The notes: generated by a model from the letters alone, not told the origin. Positions 49,383-58,847 are shown, counted from the stretch's first letter. The stretch: 64,000 nt of DNA from Mycolicibacterium peregrinum (GCF_001665785.1 NZ_LZSO01000028.1:62001-126000); one strand, 5' to 3'. Translations and numbers: made by a program.

Positions 49383-50819
49383 TCACACCGGCTGTGGGTC
49401 CGGGCCGAGGAACGAACCCGCGAGCCCCAGCGCCACGGTCACCGCACAGGCGATGAACACAGCGGGGTAGCCGGCCGGGCTCCCCGCCGGGCCGAGGGCC
49501 ACCGCGACCGACGCCGCACCACACGCCGACCCGCCGAAGCGGAGCAGGTTGAACAGCCCCAGCCCGGTCCCCTGTTCACCGGCCGGCGACCGGGTGGCGC
49601 CGGTGGCTGCCGGGGTCTGCACCAGTGAGATACCCACGCCCCCAACGACCAGTCCGGCGATCAGCGCGCCGAGCACCAAACGGTCCTGCGCCACGGTGAG
49701 CGCCATTGCGACCTGGGCGATCAGCAGGAGTACGAGACCACTACGCAGCACCCTCCTCGGCCCCAGCCGGTCCTGCCAGCGTCCGACCAGAGGACCGAGC
49801 ACCGCCATCGTCGCGGGCACCGCGAACAACATCATCCCGGCGGCCGAGATCGAGACCGACTCACCCACCAGATACAGCGGGACCGCCAGCAGAGTGGCTC
49901 CAAGGCAGAACATCTGGGCAAACGCCGCCAAAGCGCTGCGGATGAATCGGGATTCGATGATCAGCCGGACGTCGACGAACGGGTTCCGCGCGTGCGCGCA
50001 GTGCCGGACGAACCAGGCCAACGCGACGACCGCGGTCACCACCGCACCCGCCACCAGCCAACCGGGCACGTCGGGCTGCGGCACCAGCGCCAGCCCCAGC
50101 ATCAAGAGCGCCGAGCCGATCGTGAGTGCGGCCGCACCGGCCAGGTCGAAGGGCATCTGCACGCCAGGGAAACGCGGCACATGGCGCAGTGTCCCGACGA
50201 ACCCGGCCAATGCCACCGGCACCAGGGGGACGAACACCCAGCGCCAGCCCCAGGTATCGGCGACCAGGCCGCCGAGGCTCGGCCCTACCGCCTGCCCGAT
50301 CCCGTTCACCGACGCCCAGGCCCCCATCGCCCGGCCCCGGCGCGGACCGGAGAACAGCCAGGCGATCAGACCCATGACGGCCGGTGCGAAAGCGGCGGCC
50401 GCGACCCCGCCCAGCGAGCGCCAGGCGATCAGCAACGGCAACGTGGGTGCGGTCGCGGCGCCCACCGCGCACACCGCGGTCGCCAGCAGCGCCGCGCAAT
50501 AGATGCGCCTGCGGCCAAACCGGTCACCGAACCAGCCGGCCAGCGGTATCGTCGCGGCGAAGCAGACCAGGAAGCCGACCACGACGAACACTCCGTTGCC
50601 GAGTGGGGCGTCGAACTCGTCGATGATGGCGCCGAGTGGCACATTCACGACGTTGTTGCTGACGGTTCCCACCAGCGTGCCCGCCAGCAGCGCCGCCAGC
50701 CCGAGCGGCGTGCCGGTGCGATCGTCGCTGTCGTGGCCGTCTGCGTCGGTGTCCAGGCGCACGGTCGGCTGTCGAGCTGTGCCACGAACATCGGTCATGC
50801 TGAGTTCAATCATCCTCAT
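49383..50819 (-). CDS. MFS transporter, DHA-type
   Basis: This 478-residue major facilitator protein has twelve or more segments, with LAGWFGDRFGRRRIYCAALL (motif A) and AWASVNGIGQAVGPSLGGLV (motif C, typical of drug:H+ antiporters). Its stop abuts the PucR stop. It is probably an exporter for a toxic compound or pathway intermediate. The start is unsettled among ATG 50819, 50813 and 50798; none has a well-spaced RBS. Confidence 0.85.
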   Translation of the reverse strand: MRMIELSMTDVRGTARQPTVRLDTDADGHDSDDRTGTPLGLAALLAGTLVGTVSNNVVNVPLGAIIDEFDAPLGNGVFVVVGFLVCFAATIPLAGWFGDRFGRRRIYCAALLATAVCAVGAATAPTLPLLIAWRSLGGVAAAAFAPAVMGLIAWLFSGPRRGRAMGAWASVNGIGQAVGPSLGGLVADTWGWRWVFVPLVPVALAGFVGTLRHVPRFPGVQMPFDLAGAAALTIGSALLMLGLALVPQPDVPGWLVAGAVVTAVVALAWFVRHCAHARNPFVDVRLIIESRFIRSALAAFAQMFCLGATLLAVPLYLVGESVSISAAGMMLFAVPATMAVLGPLVGRWQDRLGPRRVLRSGLVLLLIAQVAMALTVAQDRLVLGALIAGLVVGGVGISLVQTPAATGATRSPAGEQGTGLGLFNLLRFGGSACGAASVAVALGPAGSPAGYPAVFIACAVTVALGLAGSFLGPDPQPV

Positions 50820-51226
50820 CGTCGGGCGAATTCCGTTGCGGATTCCGCTGTTTGCTGAAACCGCCGGATATCACACGTGTTCGCGTCGCGATCACGTGGC
50901 ATGGGTCGGGCATACATTCCTCGCACACTGTCTCACCGCCGCGCGCGAAGTTGGTCGGTCACAACGGGATACGGTGCACAGCACCTGCGGGCAACCAATG
51001 TGCACGGTGCACAAATGCGCTGCTCACCAACACATCGAGTTCGATGTCACAGCAAGACGTTACGCCGCGGAAACGGTGAGTCATCCCGCAGACACGTTTC
51101 GAGCATATTGCACAGGCAGAGACTGTCACCGGTGTGCACTGTTGTCGTTGACCCCGGTCGCGACCACGCCGAACATTCCAGCATCAGACTGCACAGCCCA
51201 CCAGCAGTTCAACGAGAGGTTCCACT
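50820..51226. promoter_or_regulatory. 407-bp control region with GGTGCACA sites
   Basis: No convincing gene was seen. The 10-mer ACGGTGCACA occurs at 50971-50980 and 51004-51013, 33 bp apart (about three helical turns). The second copy sits inside a palindrome TGTGCAC-G-GTGCACA (50999-51013). Further GTGCAC or TGCACA cores occur near 51107, 51133 and 51190. This looks like a multi-site operator upstream of the permease gene at 51227 and of the divergent MFS gene. Confidence 0.5.
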
Positions 51227-52825
51227 TTGGACACCCCACTGACCGCGGCGCACTGGATCTATCTGGCCGGGATCTTGGTCATCTTGGCCACGATGGCGAT
51301 CCGCAAGAACATCGTCGTCCCGGCGGTCACCGCGACCCTGCTCACCGCCTGGGCGTTCTCCGGCAGCTTCATCACCGGGCTGTCGTCGATCTTCAACGCC
51401 AGCCTCACCGCGGCCAAGGAACTCTTCAACATCTTCCTGATCATCGCCATCGTCACGGCCATGCTGGGTGCGCTACGTCAGATGGGCGCCGACCGGATGA
51501 TGGTCACGCCGTTCCGCCGGGTGATGCGGGCGGGCACGAGCAGCTTCATCGTCCTGGCGATCGTCACGTACGTGATCTCACTGTTCTTCTGGCCCACGCC
51601 GGCAGTCCCGCTGGTCGGCGCGGTGCTGATCCCGGTCGCCATCCGGGCCGGCCTGGCACCGCTGTCCGTCGGCATGGTGGTGGCGATCTGCGGACAGGGC
51701 ATGGCCCTGTCTGCTGACTACATCATCAAAGTCGCCCCGGGCATCTCGGCCAAAGCCGCAGGCGTGGACCCCGACGCGGTCGCCGACAAGGCGATGGTGC
51801 TCTCGTTGATCGTCGGGCTCACCGCTCTGGCCATCACCTACGTGACGCAGCGACGCACCTGGCGGACTCCGTCCCCGGAACTGTTGCAGGAGTGGGAGAA
51901 CGAGGCTGATCGTCGTCTGACCAACTCCCCGACCGAGCTTGATCCCGAGTCCGAGCCGGGCTCCGGTTCGAGCTCGGGTGGTACCGCCGAAAGCGTCCCG
52001 CCCACGCCCCGCACGGTGCTGTCGGCCGACGGCGGCGGCACAGCCACCGCGACCGTTGTCGCCGCCACCACCGCAGTCCTGCCGGAACCGGTCGACGAAT
52101 CCGAGAAGGAACGAAAGATGCTCTCGGCCAAGGTGTTCGCGCTGCTGGTGCCGCTGGTCTACCTGTGTTTCATCGTCTACCTGATGCTGGGCAAGTTCAC
52201 CGACGTCGTGCCCGGGCTCAAGGGCGGGGACGCGGCAGCCATCGTCGGCGGTCTGGCCGCACTCCTGCTGTTCGCCGCGTCTGCCACCAACGACAAGCGC
52301 AACTTCCTGGAGACCTCCTCGGAGCACGTGGTCGACGGGCTGGTGTTCGCGTTCAAGGCGATGGGGATCGTGCTGCCCATCGCCGGGTTCTTCTTCATCG
52401 GCAACGGTGACTTCTCGGCCGCGATCCTGGGCATGCCTACCGGGTCCTCCGGGCCGGCCTTCCTGTTCGACCTCATCACCGCCGCCCAGTCGCACCTGTC
52501 CCCGAACCCGGTGATCACCGCTTTCTCGGTGCTGTTCGTCGGCCTCATCGCCGGCCTCGAAGGTTCGGGGTTCAGCGGATTGCCGTTGACCGGATCGCTG
52601 TCGGGTGCGCTGGCCCCGGTGGTCGACATGGATCCCTCGACGCTGGCCGCGATCGGGCAGATGGGCAACATCTGGTCCGGCGGCGGAACGCTGGTCGCCT
52701 GGTCCTCACTGGTGGCCGTGGCGGGGTTCGCCCGGGTGCCGGTGCTGAGTCTGGCCCGCAAGTGCTTCCTGCCCGTGTTGTCCGGATTGATCTTGGCCAC
52801 CGCAGTCGCGATCGTCATCTTCTAG
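51227..52825 (+). CDS. uncharacterised polytopic permease, paralogue 2
   Basis: This 532-residue homologue of the permease at 39079 has about eleven hydrophobic segments and a charged central loop (about residues 215-290) rich in Ser, Pro and Glu. Characteristic blocks include AAHWIYLAGILVILATMAIR, FWPTPAVPLVGAVLIPVAIR and VVAICGQGMALSADYIIKVA, with GNIWSGGGTLVAWSSLVAVA near the end. It starts at TTG with GAGAGG 7 nt upstream. The family is not identified. It is followed after 3 bp by a DUF1275 gene. Confidence 0.78.
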   Translation: MDTPLTAAHWIYLAGILVILATMAIRKNIVVPAVTATLLTAWAFSGSFITGLSSIFNASLTAAKELFNIFLIIAIVTAMLGALRQMGADRMMVTPFRRVMRAGTSSFIVLAIVTYVISLFFWPTPAVPLVGAVLIPVAIRAGLAPLSVGMVVAICGQGMALSADYIIKVAPGISAKAAGVDPDAVADKAMVLSLIVGLTALAITYVTQRRTWRTPSPELLQEWENEADRRLTNSPTELDPESEPGSGSSSGGTAESVPPTPRTVLSADGGGTATATVVAATTAVLPEPVDESEKERKMLSAKVFALLVPLVYLCFIVYLMLGKFTDVVPGLKGGDAAAIVGGLAALLLFAASATNDKRNFLETSSEHVVDGLVFAFKAMGIVLPIAGFFFIGNGDFSAAILGMPTGSSGPAFLFDLITAAQSHLSPNPVITAFSVLFVGLIAGLEGSGFSGLPLTGSLSGALAPVVDMDPSTLAAIGQMGNIWSGGGTLVAWSSLVAVAGFARVPVLSLARKCFLPVLSGLILATAVAIVIF

Positions 52826-52828
52826 CCG

Positions 52829-53557
52829 ATGCGACAGCTGGATCGGGCCCGCCTCGGGCTACTTGCGACCATCACGCTGACTTTCGTGACCGGCATTGTC
52901 GATGCGGTCGGCTACCTCGGTCTTGACCGGGTGTTCACCGGCAACATGACCGGCAACATCGTCATCCTCGGGATGGGTGTGGCCGGCGCCGACGACCTGC
53001 CGGTGCTCGGCCCGGCGATCGCACTGGCCGGCTTCACCGCGGGCGCCTTCGCCGCGGGCCTGGCCTTGCGGGGCCGACCGGCCGCAGGTTGGGACACCCG
53101 GATCACCGTCCTCCTCGGCACCGGGGCGCTGGTCCTGGTCGCACTCACCGTCGCCGTGGTGGTCACCGGCGACAGTCCGGCGGCCACCGGCCAGGTCATC
53201 ATCGCGACCGCGGTCGCCGCGGTGATGGGCCAGCAGGCCATGGTGGCCCGGGCCCTGGCCGTCAAGGACATGACCACCGTGGTGGTGACCTCGACGCTGG
53301 CCAGTCTGGCCGGGGAGACCTGGCCCGGCGGTGTACGCGGGGCACTCCGCAATCGCCGGCTGGCCGCAATACTGGTGATTTTTCTCGGCGCGGTGGCCGG
53401 TGCGGTGCTGTTGCGACTGCACATCGCGGTTCCGCTCGGCCTGGCCGCCGCGCTCACCTGTGTTGTGGTGATCGCCGGACACCTACGGCTGCACCGAGAT
53501 TCAGCCGACGACAGCCACGCAGCGGAACCCGATGTGCGTGGTCGAGCTGTCCTGTGA
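52829..53557 (+). CDS. DUF1275 (YoaK-like) membrane protein
   Basis: This 242-residue protein has six predicted membrane segments and the family core VTGIVDAVGYLGLDRVFTGN and MTGNIVILGM near the N-terminus. GQQAMVARALAVKDMTTVVV and TSTLASLAGE follow. The function of DUF1275 is unknown; transport is often assumed. It is translationally close to the permease. Its last 57 bp are antisense to the end of the FGE gene. Confidence 0.88.
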   Translation: MRQLDRARLGLLATITLTFVTGIVDAVGYLGLDRVFTGNMTGNIVILGMGVAGADDLPVLGPAIALAGFTAGAFAAGLALRGRPAAGWDTRITVLLGTGALVLVALTVAVVVTGDSPAATGQVIIATAVAAVMGQQAMVARALAVKDMTTVVVTSTLASLAGETWPGGVRGALRNRRLAAILVIFLGAVAGAVLLRLHIAVPLGLAAALTCVVVIAGHLRLHRDSADDSHAAEPDVRGRAVL

Positions 53558-54385
53558 CTGCGGTGACCGCGCAGCCGGGCGGTAGCGGTGACAGTACTCC
53601 GGCGCGCAGAGGTGCGAACCGCCCTTGAGCACCTGGTTCACCATCGGATCGGGGTCGGCAGGCGGCGGGCAGCACGCCGGCGCGTCGGTGTCGGGCCGGT
53701 GATGTCCGGCGAAGCGCGTGGTGGTCCACTCCCACACGTTGCCGATCATGTCGGACAGTCCGAATGCGTTGGGCGGGAAGCTTCCGACCGGTGAAGTGCC
53801 ACGCCAGCCCAGCGCGCCGTCGTTGCGGTACGGGAACCGGCCCTGCCAGGTGTTGGCCATGAGCGCTCCTGCGGGAGTGACCTCGTCGCCCCAGGCGTAG
53901 GTGGCATCGACTCCCCCGCGAGCGGCGTACTCCCACTCGGCTTCGGTGGGCAGCCGACGTCCGGCCCAGGCGGCGTAGGCCGCCGCATCGGGATAGGCGA
54001 CCTGCACGACGGGGTGGTCGGGTGCGGCGGGGTCGCGGTCGGGGCCGAAGGGCCTGCGCCAGTTGGCGCCGGGGGCCCAGTCCCACCACTGCCGCCAGTC
54101 CCGCAGGTCGACGGGGCCCTCGGCGGGCCTGAACACCAGGGCCCCGGGCACCAGGTCGGCCTCGTCCACACCGGGGTACAGCTCGGGGTCCATCGGCCGT
54201 TCGGCGATCGTGACGTATCCGGTGGCCTCGACGAATTCGCCGAACTGGGCCGTGGTGACCGGATGCTGCTCGATGGCGAACACCCCGACGGTGACGGTGT
54301 GAACCGGTGCCTCTTCGGGATAGAACGCCGTGGAACCCATCCGGAAAGTTCCGCCGGGAAGCTCGATGAGTTCGGTGGTCGCCAC
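53501..54385 (-). CDS. formylglycine-generating enzyme (SUMF1 family)
   Basis: This 294-residue FGE converts the active-site Cys of sulfatases to formylglycine. The copper-binding cysteines Cys260 and Cys265 lie in KGGSHLCAPEYCHRYRPAAR, with the same five-residue spacing as Cys336/Cys341 of human FGE. RLPTEAEWEYAARGG and DMIGNVWEWTTTRF are standard marks. It is encoded two genes downstream of an arylsulfatase with a CxPxR motif, its evident substrate (compare Rv0711-Rv0712). Confidence 0.95.
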   Translation of the reverse strand: MATTELIELPGGTFRMGSTAFYPEEAPVHTVTVGVFAIEQHPVTTAQFGEFVEATGYVTIAERPMDPELYPGVDEADLVPGALVFRPAEGPVDLRDWRQWWDWAPGANWRRPFGPDRDPAAPDHPVVQVAYPDAAAYAAWAGRRLPTEAEWEYAARGGVDATYAWGDEVTPAGALMANTWQGRFPYRNDGALGWRGTSPVGSFPPNAFGLSDMIGNVWEWTTTRFAGHHRPDTDAPACCPPPADPDPMVNQVLKGGSHLCAPEYCHRYRPAARSPQSQDSSTTHIGFRCVAVVG

Positions 54386-54421
54386 GGCACCGAGGTTAGT
54401 CGCGGCCGGCCGGCGGTCGGC

Positions 54422-55120
54422 TCACCCCGGCATGGCGATGCCGAAGTCGGCGAGCAGCGCCGAACTGGCCTGGTCGAATCCCGAGGTTCCGCTGGGGGCT
54501 TCGACGCGGACGGCAGCCAGGAAATCGCCGCTGTTGGTCCATACGTGAACGATCCGGTCGGCATATTGGGTGCCCTTGCCCGGCTGGTCGGCCAAGGTGC
54601 CCATCAGTTTCTGTCCGCTGTAGCCGCACAGGTCACCCGGCAACACGCTGACGCTGTGGATCGAGAACTTCGCGACGCGGTCGTCGCTGTACCGATCGAA
54701 GGCGTCCTGCGCGTCGCCGGCGGTCGGGGTGAGCGTGATCTCGGCGGTCATCCCGGCCGGTCCGGTCAGCCGCACCTCGTCCCGGTGCGGTATCGCCTCG
54801 GTGAACCCGTCGGGTATCCCGATGGTGAGGGTCGGTGAGCCCGGCGCCGGACCGCGCACCGTGACGGTCGGTCCGTCCGGGGGTGGGCAGGTGATCTCAC
54901 CGGCGGCCAGTGCCCGCCTGGTCGTGGGTTCGACGCCGTAGGCGGGCAGGGCGAATTCGGGTGCAGGCCGGCTCGACGAGGTGGCCGCCGCGGGAGTGGT
55001 CGTGACCGGCGCCGCCACGGTGGTGGCGGGGGCGCCCGGGCTGTTGACGGGGCCACCGTTTCCGCAGCCCACCATCGCGATCACGGCCAGCGCACCGACA
55101 CAGCTCGCCATCGGGTTCAT
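54422..55120 (-). CDS. lipoprotein of unknown function between sulfatase and FGE
   Basis: This 232-residue protein has a signal peptide ending in the lipobox VIAMVGCG, then a Thr/Ala/Ser-rich linker (about 25-50) and a mixed alpha/beta domain. Two Cys (EITCPPPD and DLCGYSGQ) could form a disulphide. The C-terminal domain resembles LpqN/LpqT-type mycobacterial lipoproteins in outline, but I cannot assign it firmly. It starts 3 bp after the sulfatase stop, so it is cotranscribed, and may help bind sulfate esters at the cell surface. Start ATG 55120 or 55111. Confidence 0.75.
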   Translation of the reverse strand: MNPMASCVGALAVIAMVGCGNGGPVNSPGAPATTVAAPVTTTPAAATSSSRPAPEFALPAYGVEPTTRRALAAGEITCPPPDGPTVTVRGPAPGSPTLTIGIPDGFTEAIPHRDEVRLTGPAGMTAEITLTPTAGDAQDAFDRYSDDRVAKFSIHSVSVLPGDLCGYSGQKLMGTLADQPGKGTQYADRIVHVWTNSGDFLAAVRVEAPSGTSGFDQASSALLADFGIAMPG

Positions 55121-55123
55121 CGA

Positions 55124-57499
55124 TCAGTCCTTGGCGAACGCTGCTGCCAGTCCGCGCTCGAGGTCCTGATACGGCTCGCCGGACAAGTCGACGGTGACCT
55201 GCCGGATGGTGCCGCCGGTGAAGGCGAACGGTGCCCGGTACTGCTGTGACACCGCCGATCCCGTGTTGCGGCCGATACAGATGCCGCCCCCGGCGAGCGC
55301 GAACATGCCGGGGTGGGTCTGCATCCCCGCCAACTCGGCGACTGCGGTGTCGTCGACGTACAGCGTGGTGTCGCCGAGCGGGGTGTGGCTGCCCTCGACA
55401 GTGCCGGCCCGCCGGTACTGCACACCGACGATGTGCCGTCCTGGCGGGAGCGGATCGGGTGAGACCAACGACTGCTCGTGCTCGCCGAGAAAGTTGTAGA
55501 CGTAATGCAATCGCCCGTCGGCGAGGAACAGCACATGACCGCCGTGTGCACCACCCTGTTTGAACAAGACGCCCTGCGCGTCGGCACTGTCCACGGTGAC
55601 GTCGGCGAGCACCGTGAACGACTGCCCACGCAGTTCGGCGGCCGCGCCCAACCCGACTTCGGCGGTGTGCGGGTAGTAGGTGTACCTGGTCCGCTCCCCG
55701 ACCAGGTACGGCCGCCAGCGGGTCATGGTCTCGAGGATGTTGAGATCGGCCAGGGGCAGCCCGTTGTACTTGTCGGCCTCGCTGAACCACAACGCGGTGA
55801 GTTCGGCGAGCTTGTCCGGCTGTTCCTCGGCCAGGTCGTGGCACTGACTGCGGTCGGCCTCGATGTGGAACAGCTCCCAGCGGTCCGCGTCGAAGTGGGA
55901 CCAGCCCGACGGGGTCGCGGCATGCACCGTGTTGGCGAACCACCCTCTGTGCCAGATGCCACGGGTGCCGAGCATGGTGTAGAACTGGGTTTCCTTGCCT
56001 GTCGGCGCGTCCGGATCATCCAGTGCCACTTTGAAACTCACGCCATCCAGCGGCTTCTGCGGAACCCCGCGCACGGTCGCCGGCGGCGTGATGTCGAGCA
56101 GGTCATAGACGGTCGGGGTGATGTCACAGACGTTGATGTAGTTGTCGCGCACGGCGCCGTGGGCACCAATTCCGTTGGGCCAGGAGATGATTGCGGTATC
56201 GGCGATTCCACCCTCGTGCGAGGCGTAGCGCTTGAACAGCTTGTAGGGCGTGTTGAACGCCATCGCCCAGCCGATCGGGTAGTGGTTGTAGGTCTCGGGC
56301 GACCCCAGCCGATCGATGAACCTGAGCCCTTCCTCAGCGGTGTCGATGTAGCCGTTGAAGAACTTCGTCTCGTTGACCGAGCCGTTCGGGCCGCCCTCTC
56401 CACTGGCCCCGTTGTCGGAGATCACCACGATGATCGTGTTGTCGAGTTGTCCTGTCTCCTCCAGGAAGTCCAGCACCCGACCGATCTGGGCGTCGGTGTA
56501 GGACAGGAACCCGGCGAACACCTCTGCCATCCGGGCGAACAACCGCTTCTCGTCGGCCGACAGCGACTCCCACGGCCGGACGGTGTCCTGCGTGGGCCAT
56601 GGTTCTCCGTTGGGCCCCTTCACATCCGCGTAGGGGTTGATCGGCGACAGTTCGGTGTCGGGCGGCACGATGCCGAGCCGCTTCTGGTTCTCCAGCACGA
56701 TGTCGCGGTAGGCCTCGTAACCCATGTCGAACCGCCCGGCATAGCGGTCGGCCCATTCCTTGAACACATGGTGCGGGGCGTGGCCGGCACCCGGACACAG
56801 GTAGGTGAACCACGGTTTGTCCGGGGCGATCACCTTGGCGTCCCGGATGAACTCGATGGTCTTGTCGGCCAGGTCCTGCGAGAGGTGGTAGCCCTCCTCA
56901 GGCGTCGCGGGCGGATTGACCGGATGGTTGTCGTACACCAGGTCCGGATACCACTGATCGGTCTCGCCGCCCATGAATCCGTAGAACCGTTCGAACCCTC
57001 GCGAACACGGCCAATGCCGTTTGGTGGCAGCGAGGTTCGACTCCTCCAGCGGGGTCAGATGCCACTTGCCGACGCAGTAGGTGTTGTATCCGTTCTCGGC
57101 GAGCACCTCCGGCAGTAGGGCGGTCTCGTACGGAATTCGCCCGTTGCAGTTGGGGAATCCGTCGGTGAACTCCTCGATGGTGGCCATCCCGACCGTGGTG
57201 GCGTTACGCCCGGTGAGAAGCGAGGCGCGGGTCGGCGAGCACAGCGCGGTCGTGTGGAACTGCGACAACCGCACTCCGCGTTGGGCGATGCGGCCCATCG
57301 CGGGCATGTCGACCAAACCACCGAAGCAGTCCCACGTCGCGATGCCGGTGTCGTCCCACACCAGATACAGCACGTTCGGGGCATTCTCGACCGCGGTGGG
57401 CGCCGCGAAGGGTCCCCAGTCCGGTTCGGAATCCCGGATGTCCAGTTCGATCTTGCCGTTGAACTGTGACTTGAACGCTGAGTTGAAAACGGCAGCCAT
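55124..57499 (-). CDS. atsA: arylsulfatase, type I
   Basis: This 791-residue type I sulfatase hydrolyses sulfate esters. Cys87 in TALCSPTRASLLTGR is the residue FGE turns into formylglycine; metal ligands are seen in VLYLVWDDTGIATWDC and VVISDNGASGEGG. There is no signal peptide, so it should act in the cytoplasm. Beyond the catalytic domain (about 1-560) lies a beta-rich C-terminal region (about 570-780, e.g. LADVTVDSADAQGVLFKQGG), as in M. tuberculosis AtsA. ATG 57499 is preceded by GGGAG. Confidence 0.93.
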   Translation of the reverse strand: MAAVFNSAFKSQFNGKIELDIRDSEPDWGPFAAPTAVENAPNVLYLVWDDTGIATWDCFGGLVDMPAMGRIAQRGVRLSQFHTTALCSPTRASLLTGRNATTVGMATIEEFTDGFPNCNGRIPYETALLPEVLAENGYNTYCVGKWHLTPLEESNLAATKRHWPCSRGFERFYGFMGGETDQWYPDLVYDNHPVNPPATPEEGYHLSQDLADKTIEFIRDAKVIAPDKPWFTYLCPGAGHAPHHVFKEWADRYAGRFDMGYEAYRDIVLENQKRLGIVPPDTELSPINPYADVKGPNGEPWPTQDTVRPWESLSADEKRLFARMAEVFAGFLSYTDAQIGRVLDFLEETGQLDNTIIVVISDNGASGEGGPNGSVNETKFFNGYIDTAEEGLRFIDRLGSPETYNHYPIGWAMAFNTPYKLFKRYASHEGGIADTAIISWPNGIGAHGAVRDNYINVCDITPTVYDLLDITPPATVRGVPQKPLDGVSFKVALDDPDAPTGKETQFYTMLGTRGIWHRGWFANTVHAATPSGWSHFDADRWELFHIEADRSQCHDLAEEQPDKLAELTALWFSEADKYNGLPLADLNILETMTRWRPYLVGERTRYTYYPHTAEVGLGAAAELRGQSFTVLADVTVDSADAQGVLFKQGGAHGGHVLFLADGRLHYVYNFLGEHEQSLVSPDPLPPGRHIVGVQYRRAGTVEGSHTPLGDTTLYVDDTAVAELAGMQTHPGMFALAGGGICIGRNTGSAVSQQYRAPFAFTGGTIRQVTVDLSGEPYQDLERGLAAAFAKD

Positions 57500-57564
57500 G
57501 GCGACCTCACTCCCGGTTGGCGATTCAGCACCGGTAAGACTGATCGCGCAGGAGATTACACCTG

Positions 57565-58782
57565 CTATCTGGCATTTATCGGGGAAACTGACGGAGCCGA
57601 CTGGCAATTTGCCGGATCCGGCTCGTCGCTGAGCCCTCTCAGCGGACCGGCCATCCGGGCCACGATCGGACTGCAGGCGGCCAGGGTCGCCAGCACCGCG
57701 GCCACCACCACGGCACCAGATGCGCCGTGCGCGTCGGCGGCCACGCCCGCGAGGGCGGTACCAGCCGCCCCGCCCCCCAGTGCCGCACTGTTGAGCCAAC
57801 CGAACGCCTCTGCCGCCGAGTGTTCTTCGATCTCCCGCGACACCATCAGATACAACGCGGACATCGCCGGGGCAAAGCCCGATCCCGACACGAACAGTGC
57901 GCAGAACTGCAGGAAAAGGTTGTCGAAGAGGCCGAACACGGCAGTACCGGCGGCCACGATCCCCAATGCCGCCACGAGGCCGGCCAGCCCGAATCGCCGG
58001 TGCCCGAACACCAAGCCGCCGATGAGAGATCCCACGCTGGCCACCGCGATCGCGAGACCGGCGGTGACGCCGGTGCGTCCGAGGGCGGCGACGATACCGA
58101 CTTCCAGGGCCATGAACGAGGCGACCAGCGCGAGGCTGGCGATCATCGCGAGGATGACCGTGCGGTTGGCGATCACCCGGCCGAACGCAGAAGCGCCTCT
58201 GCTCGTGTGCGGCCGAAGATGCCTGGCTCCCAGGAGAAACCACCCGGTGCCGACCACGGTGATGCCCGCGGAGGCCACCAACGGGATCGCGGTCGACAGA
58301 GCGGATGCCAGGAAGGTCGTGGCCACCGGGCCGACAACCCAGATCAGTTCCTGCACGGTGGTGTCGAACGCGAACAGCGCACGAACCCCATCGCTTGGCA
58401 CCAGTTGCGGATACAGCGCCCGAATCACCGGCATCAGCGGCGGCACGGACGCGCCGATGAGCGCCCCGAGCATCAGCAGAAGCGGGACGGCGGCACCGGC
58501 AAAAGCCAGCGCAAGCATGGCGGCGCCGTTCGTCACGGCCGCCACGATCAGGGTCGTCGTCATGGCGCGCCCGGCGATGCGCGCGGTGATGGGCATCGCG
58601 ACCGCTTCACCGACACTGAGGCATGCCACCGCGGCGCCGGCCAGCGCGTAGGACCCGGTCTTGGACTGGACGTGCAGCAGGATCGCGAGGTTGAGCATGC
58701 CCAGCGGCAGGCGGGCGAACAGCTGGGAAGCCGTCACATTCAGTACGCCGGGGGCTCGGAGCACGTCGCGATACGCGCGCAT
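57565..58782 (-). CDS. MFS transporter beside arylsulfatase
   Basis: This 405-residue MFS protein with about twelve segments has LPLGMLNLAILLHVQSKTGS early, GRAMTTTLIVAAVTNGAAML in the loop 2-3 region, and GGLVFGHRRFGLAGLVAALG after segment 8. It is 65 bp upstream of the sulfatase on the same strand and divergent from a TetR gene, so it probably heads a TetR-controlled MFS-sulfatase-lipoprotein-FGE transcript. Import of an aryl sulfate is one possibility; export is equally possible. Confidence 0.85.
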   Translation of the reverse strand: MRAYRDVLRAPGVLNVTASQLFARLPLGMLNLAILLHVQSKTGSYALAGAAVACLSVGEAVAMPITARIAGRAMTTTLIVAAVTNGAAMLALAFAGAAVPLLLMLGALIGASVPPLMPVIRALYPQLVPSDGVRALFAFDTTVQELIWVVGPVATTFLASALSTAIPLVASAGITVVGTGWFLLGARHLRPHTSRGASAFGRVIANRTVILAMIASLALVASFMALEVGIVAALGRTGVTAGLAIAVASVGSLIGGLVFGHRRFGLAGLVAALGIVAAGTAVFGLFDNLFLQFCALFVSGSGFAPAMSALYLMVSREIEEHSAAEAFGWLNSAALGGGAAGTALAGVAADAHGASGAVVVAAVLATLAACSPIVARMAGPLRGLSDEPDPANCQSAPSVSPINAR

Positions 58783-58821
58783 TACCACTGCTCCAGACCA
58801 CTCGGCGACGTGACGGACGCC

Positions 58822-58847
58822 AACTATACCGTCCAGACGGTACAGTT
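58822..58847. promoter_or_regulatory. TetR operator, 26-bp palindrome
   Basis: The 26-bp dyad is AACT-A-TACCGTC, then CA, then GACGGTA-C-AGTT. It has one mismatched pair (A/C) and a 2-bp centre. It sits between the MFS gene (start 58782) and the TetR gene (start 58875), covering where both promoters must be, so it should repress both. Confidence 0.8.

Noticed and set aside
55478..57118. 546-codon open frame antisense to the arylsulfatase
   Set aside because: No recognisable domain; the sulfatase frame carries all the catalytic motifs.
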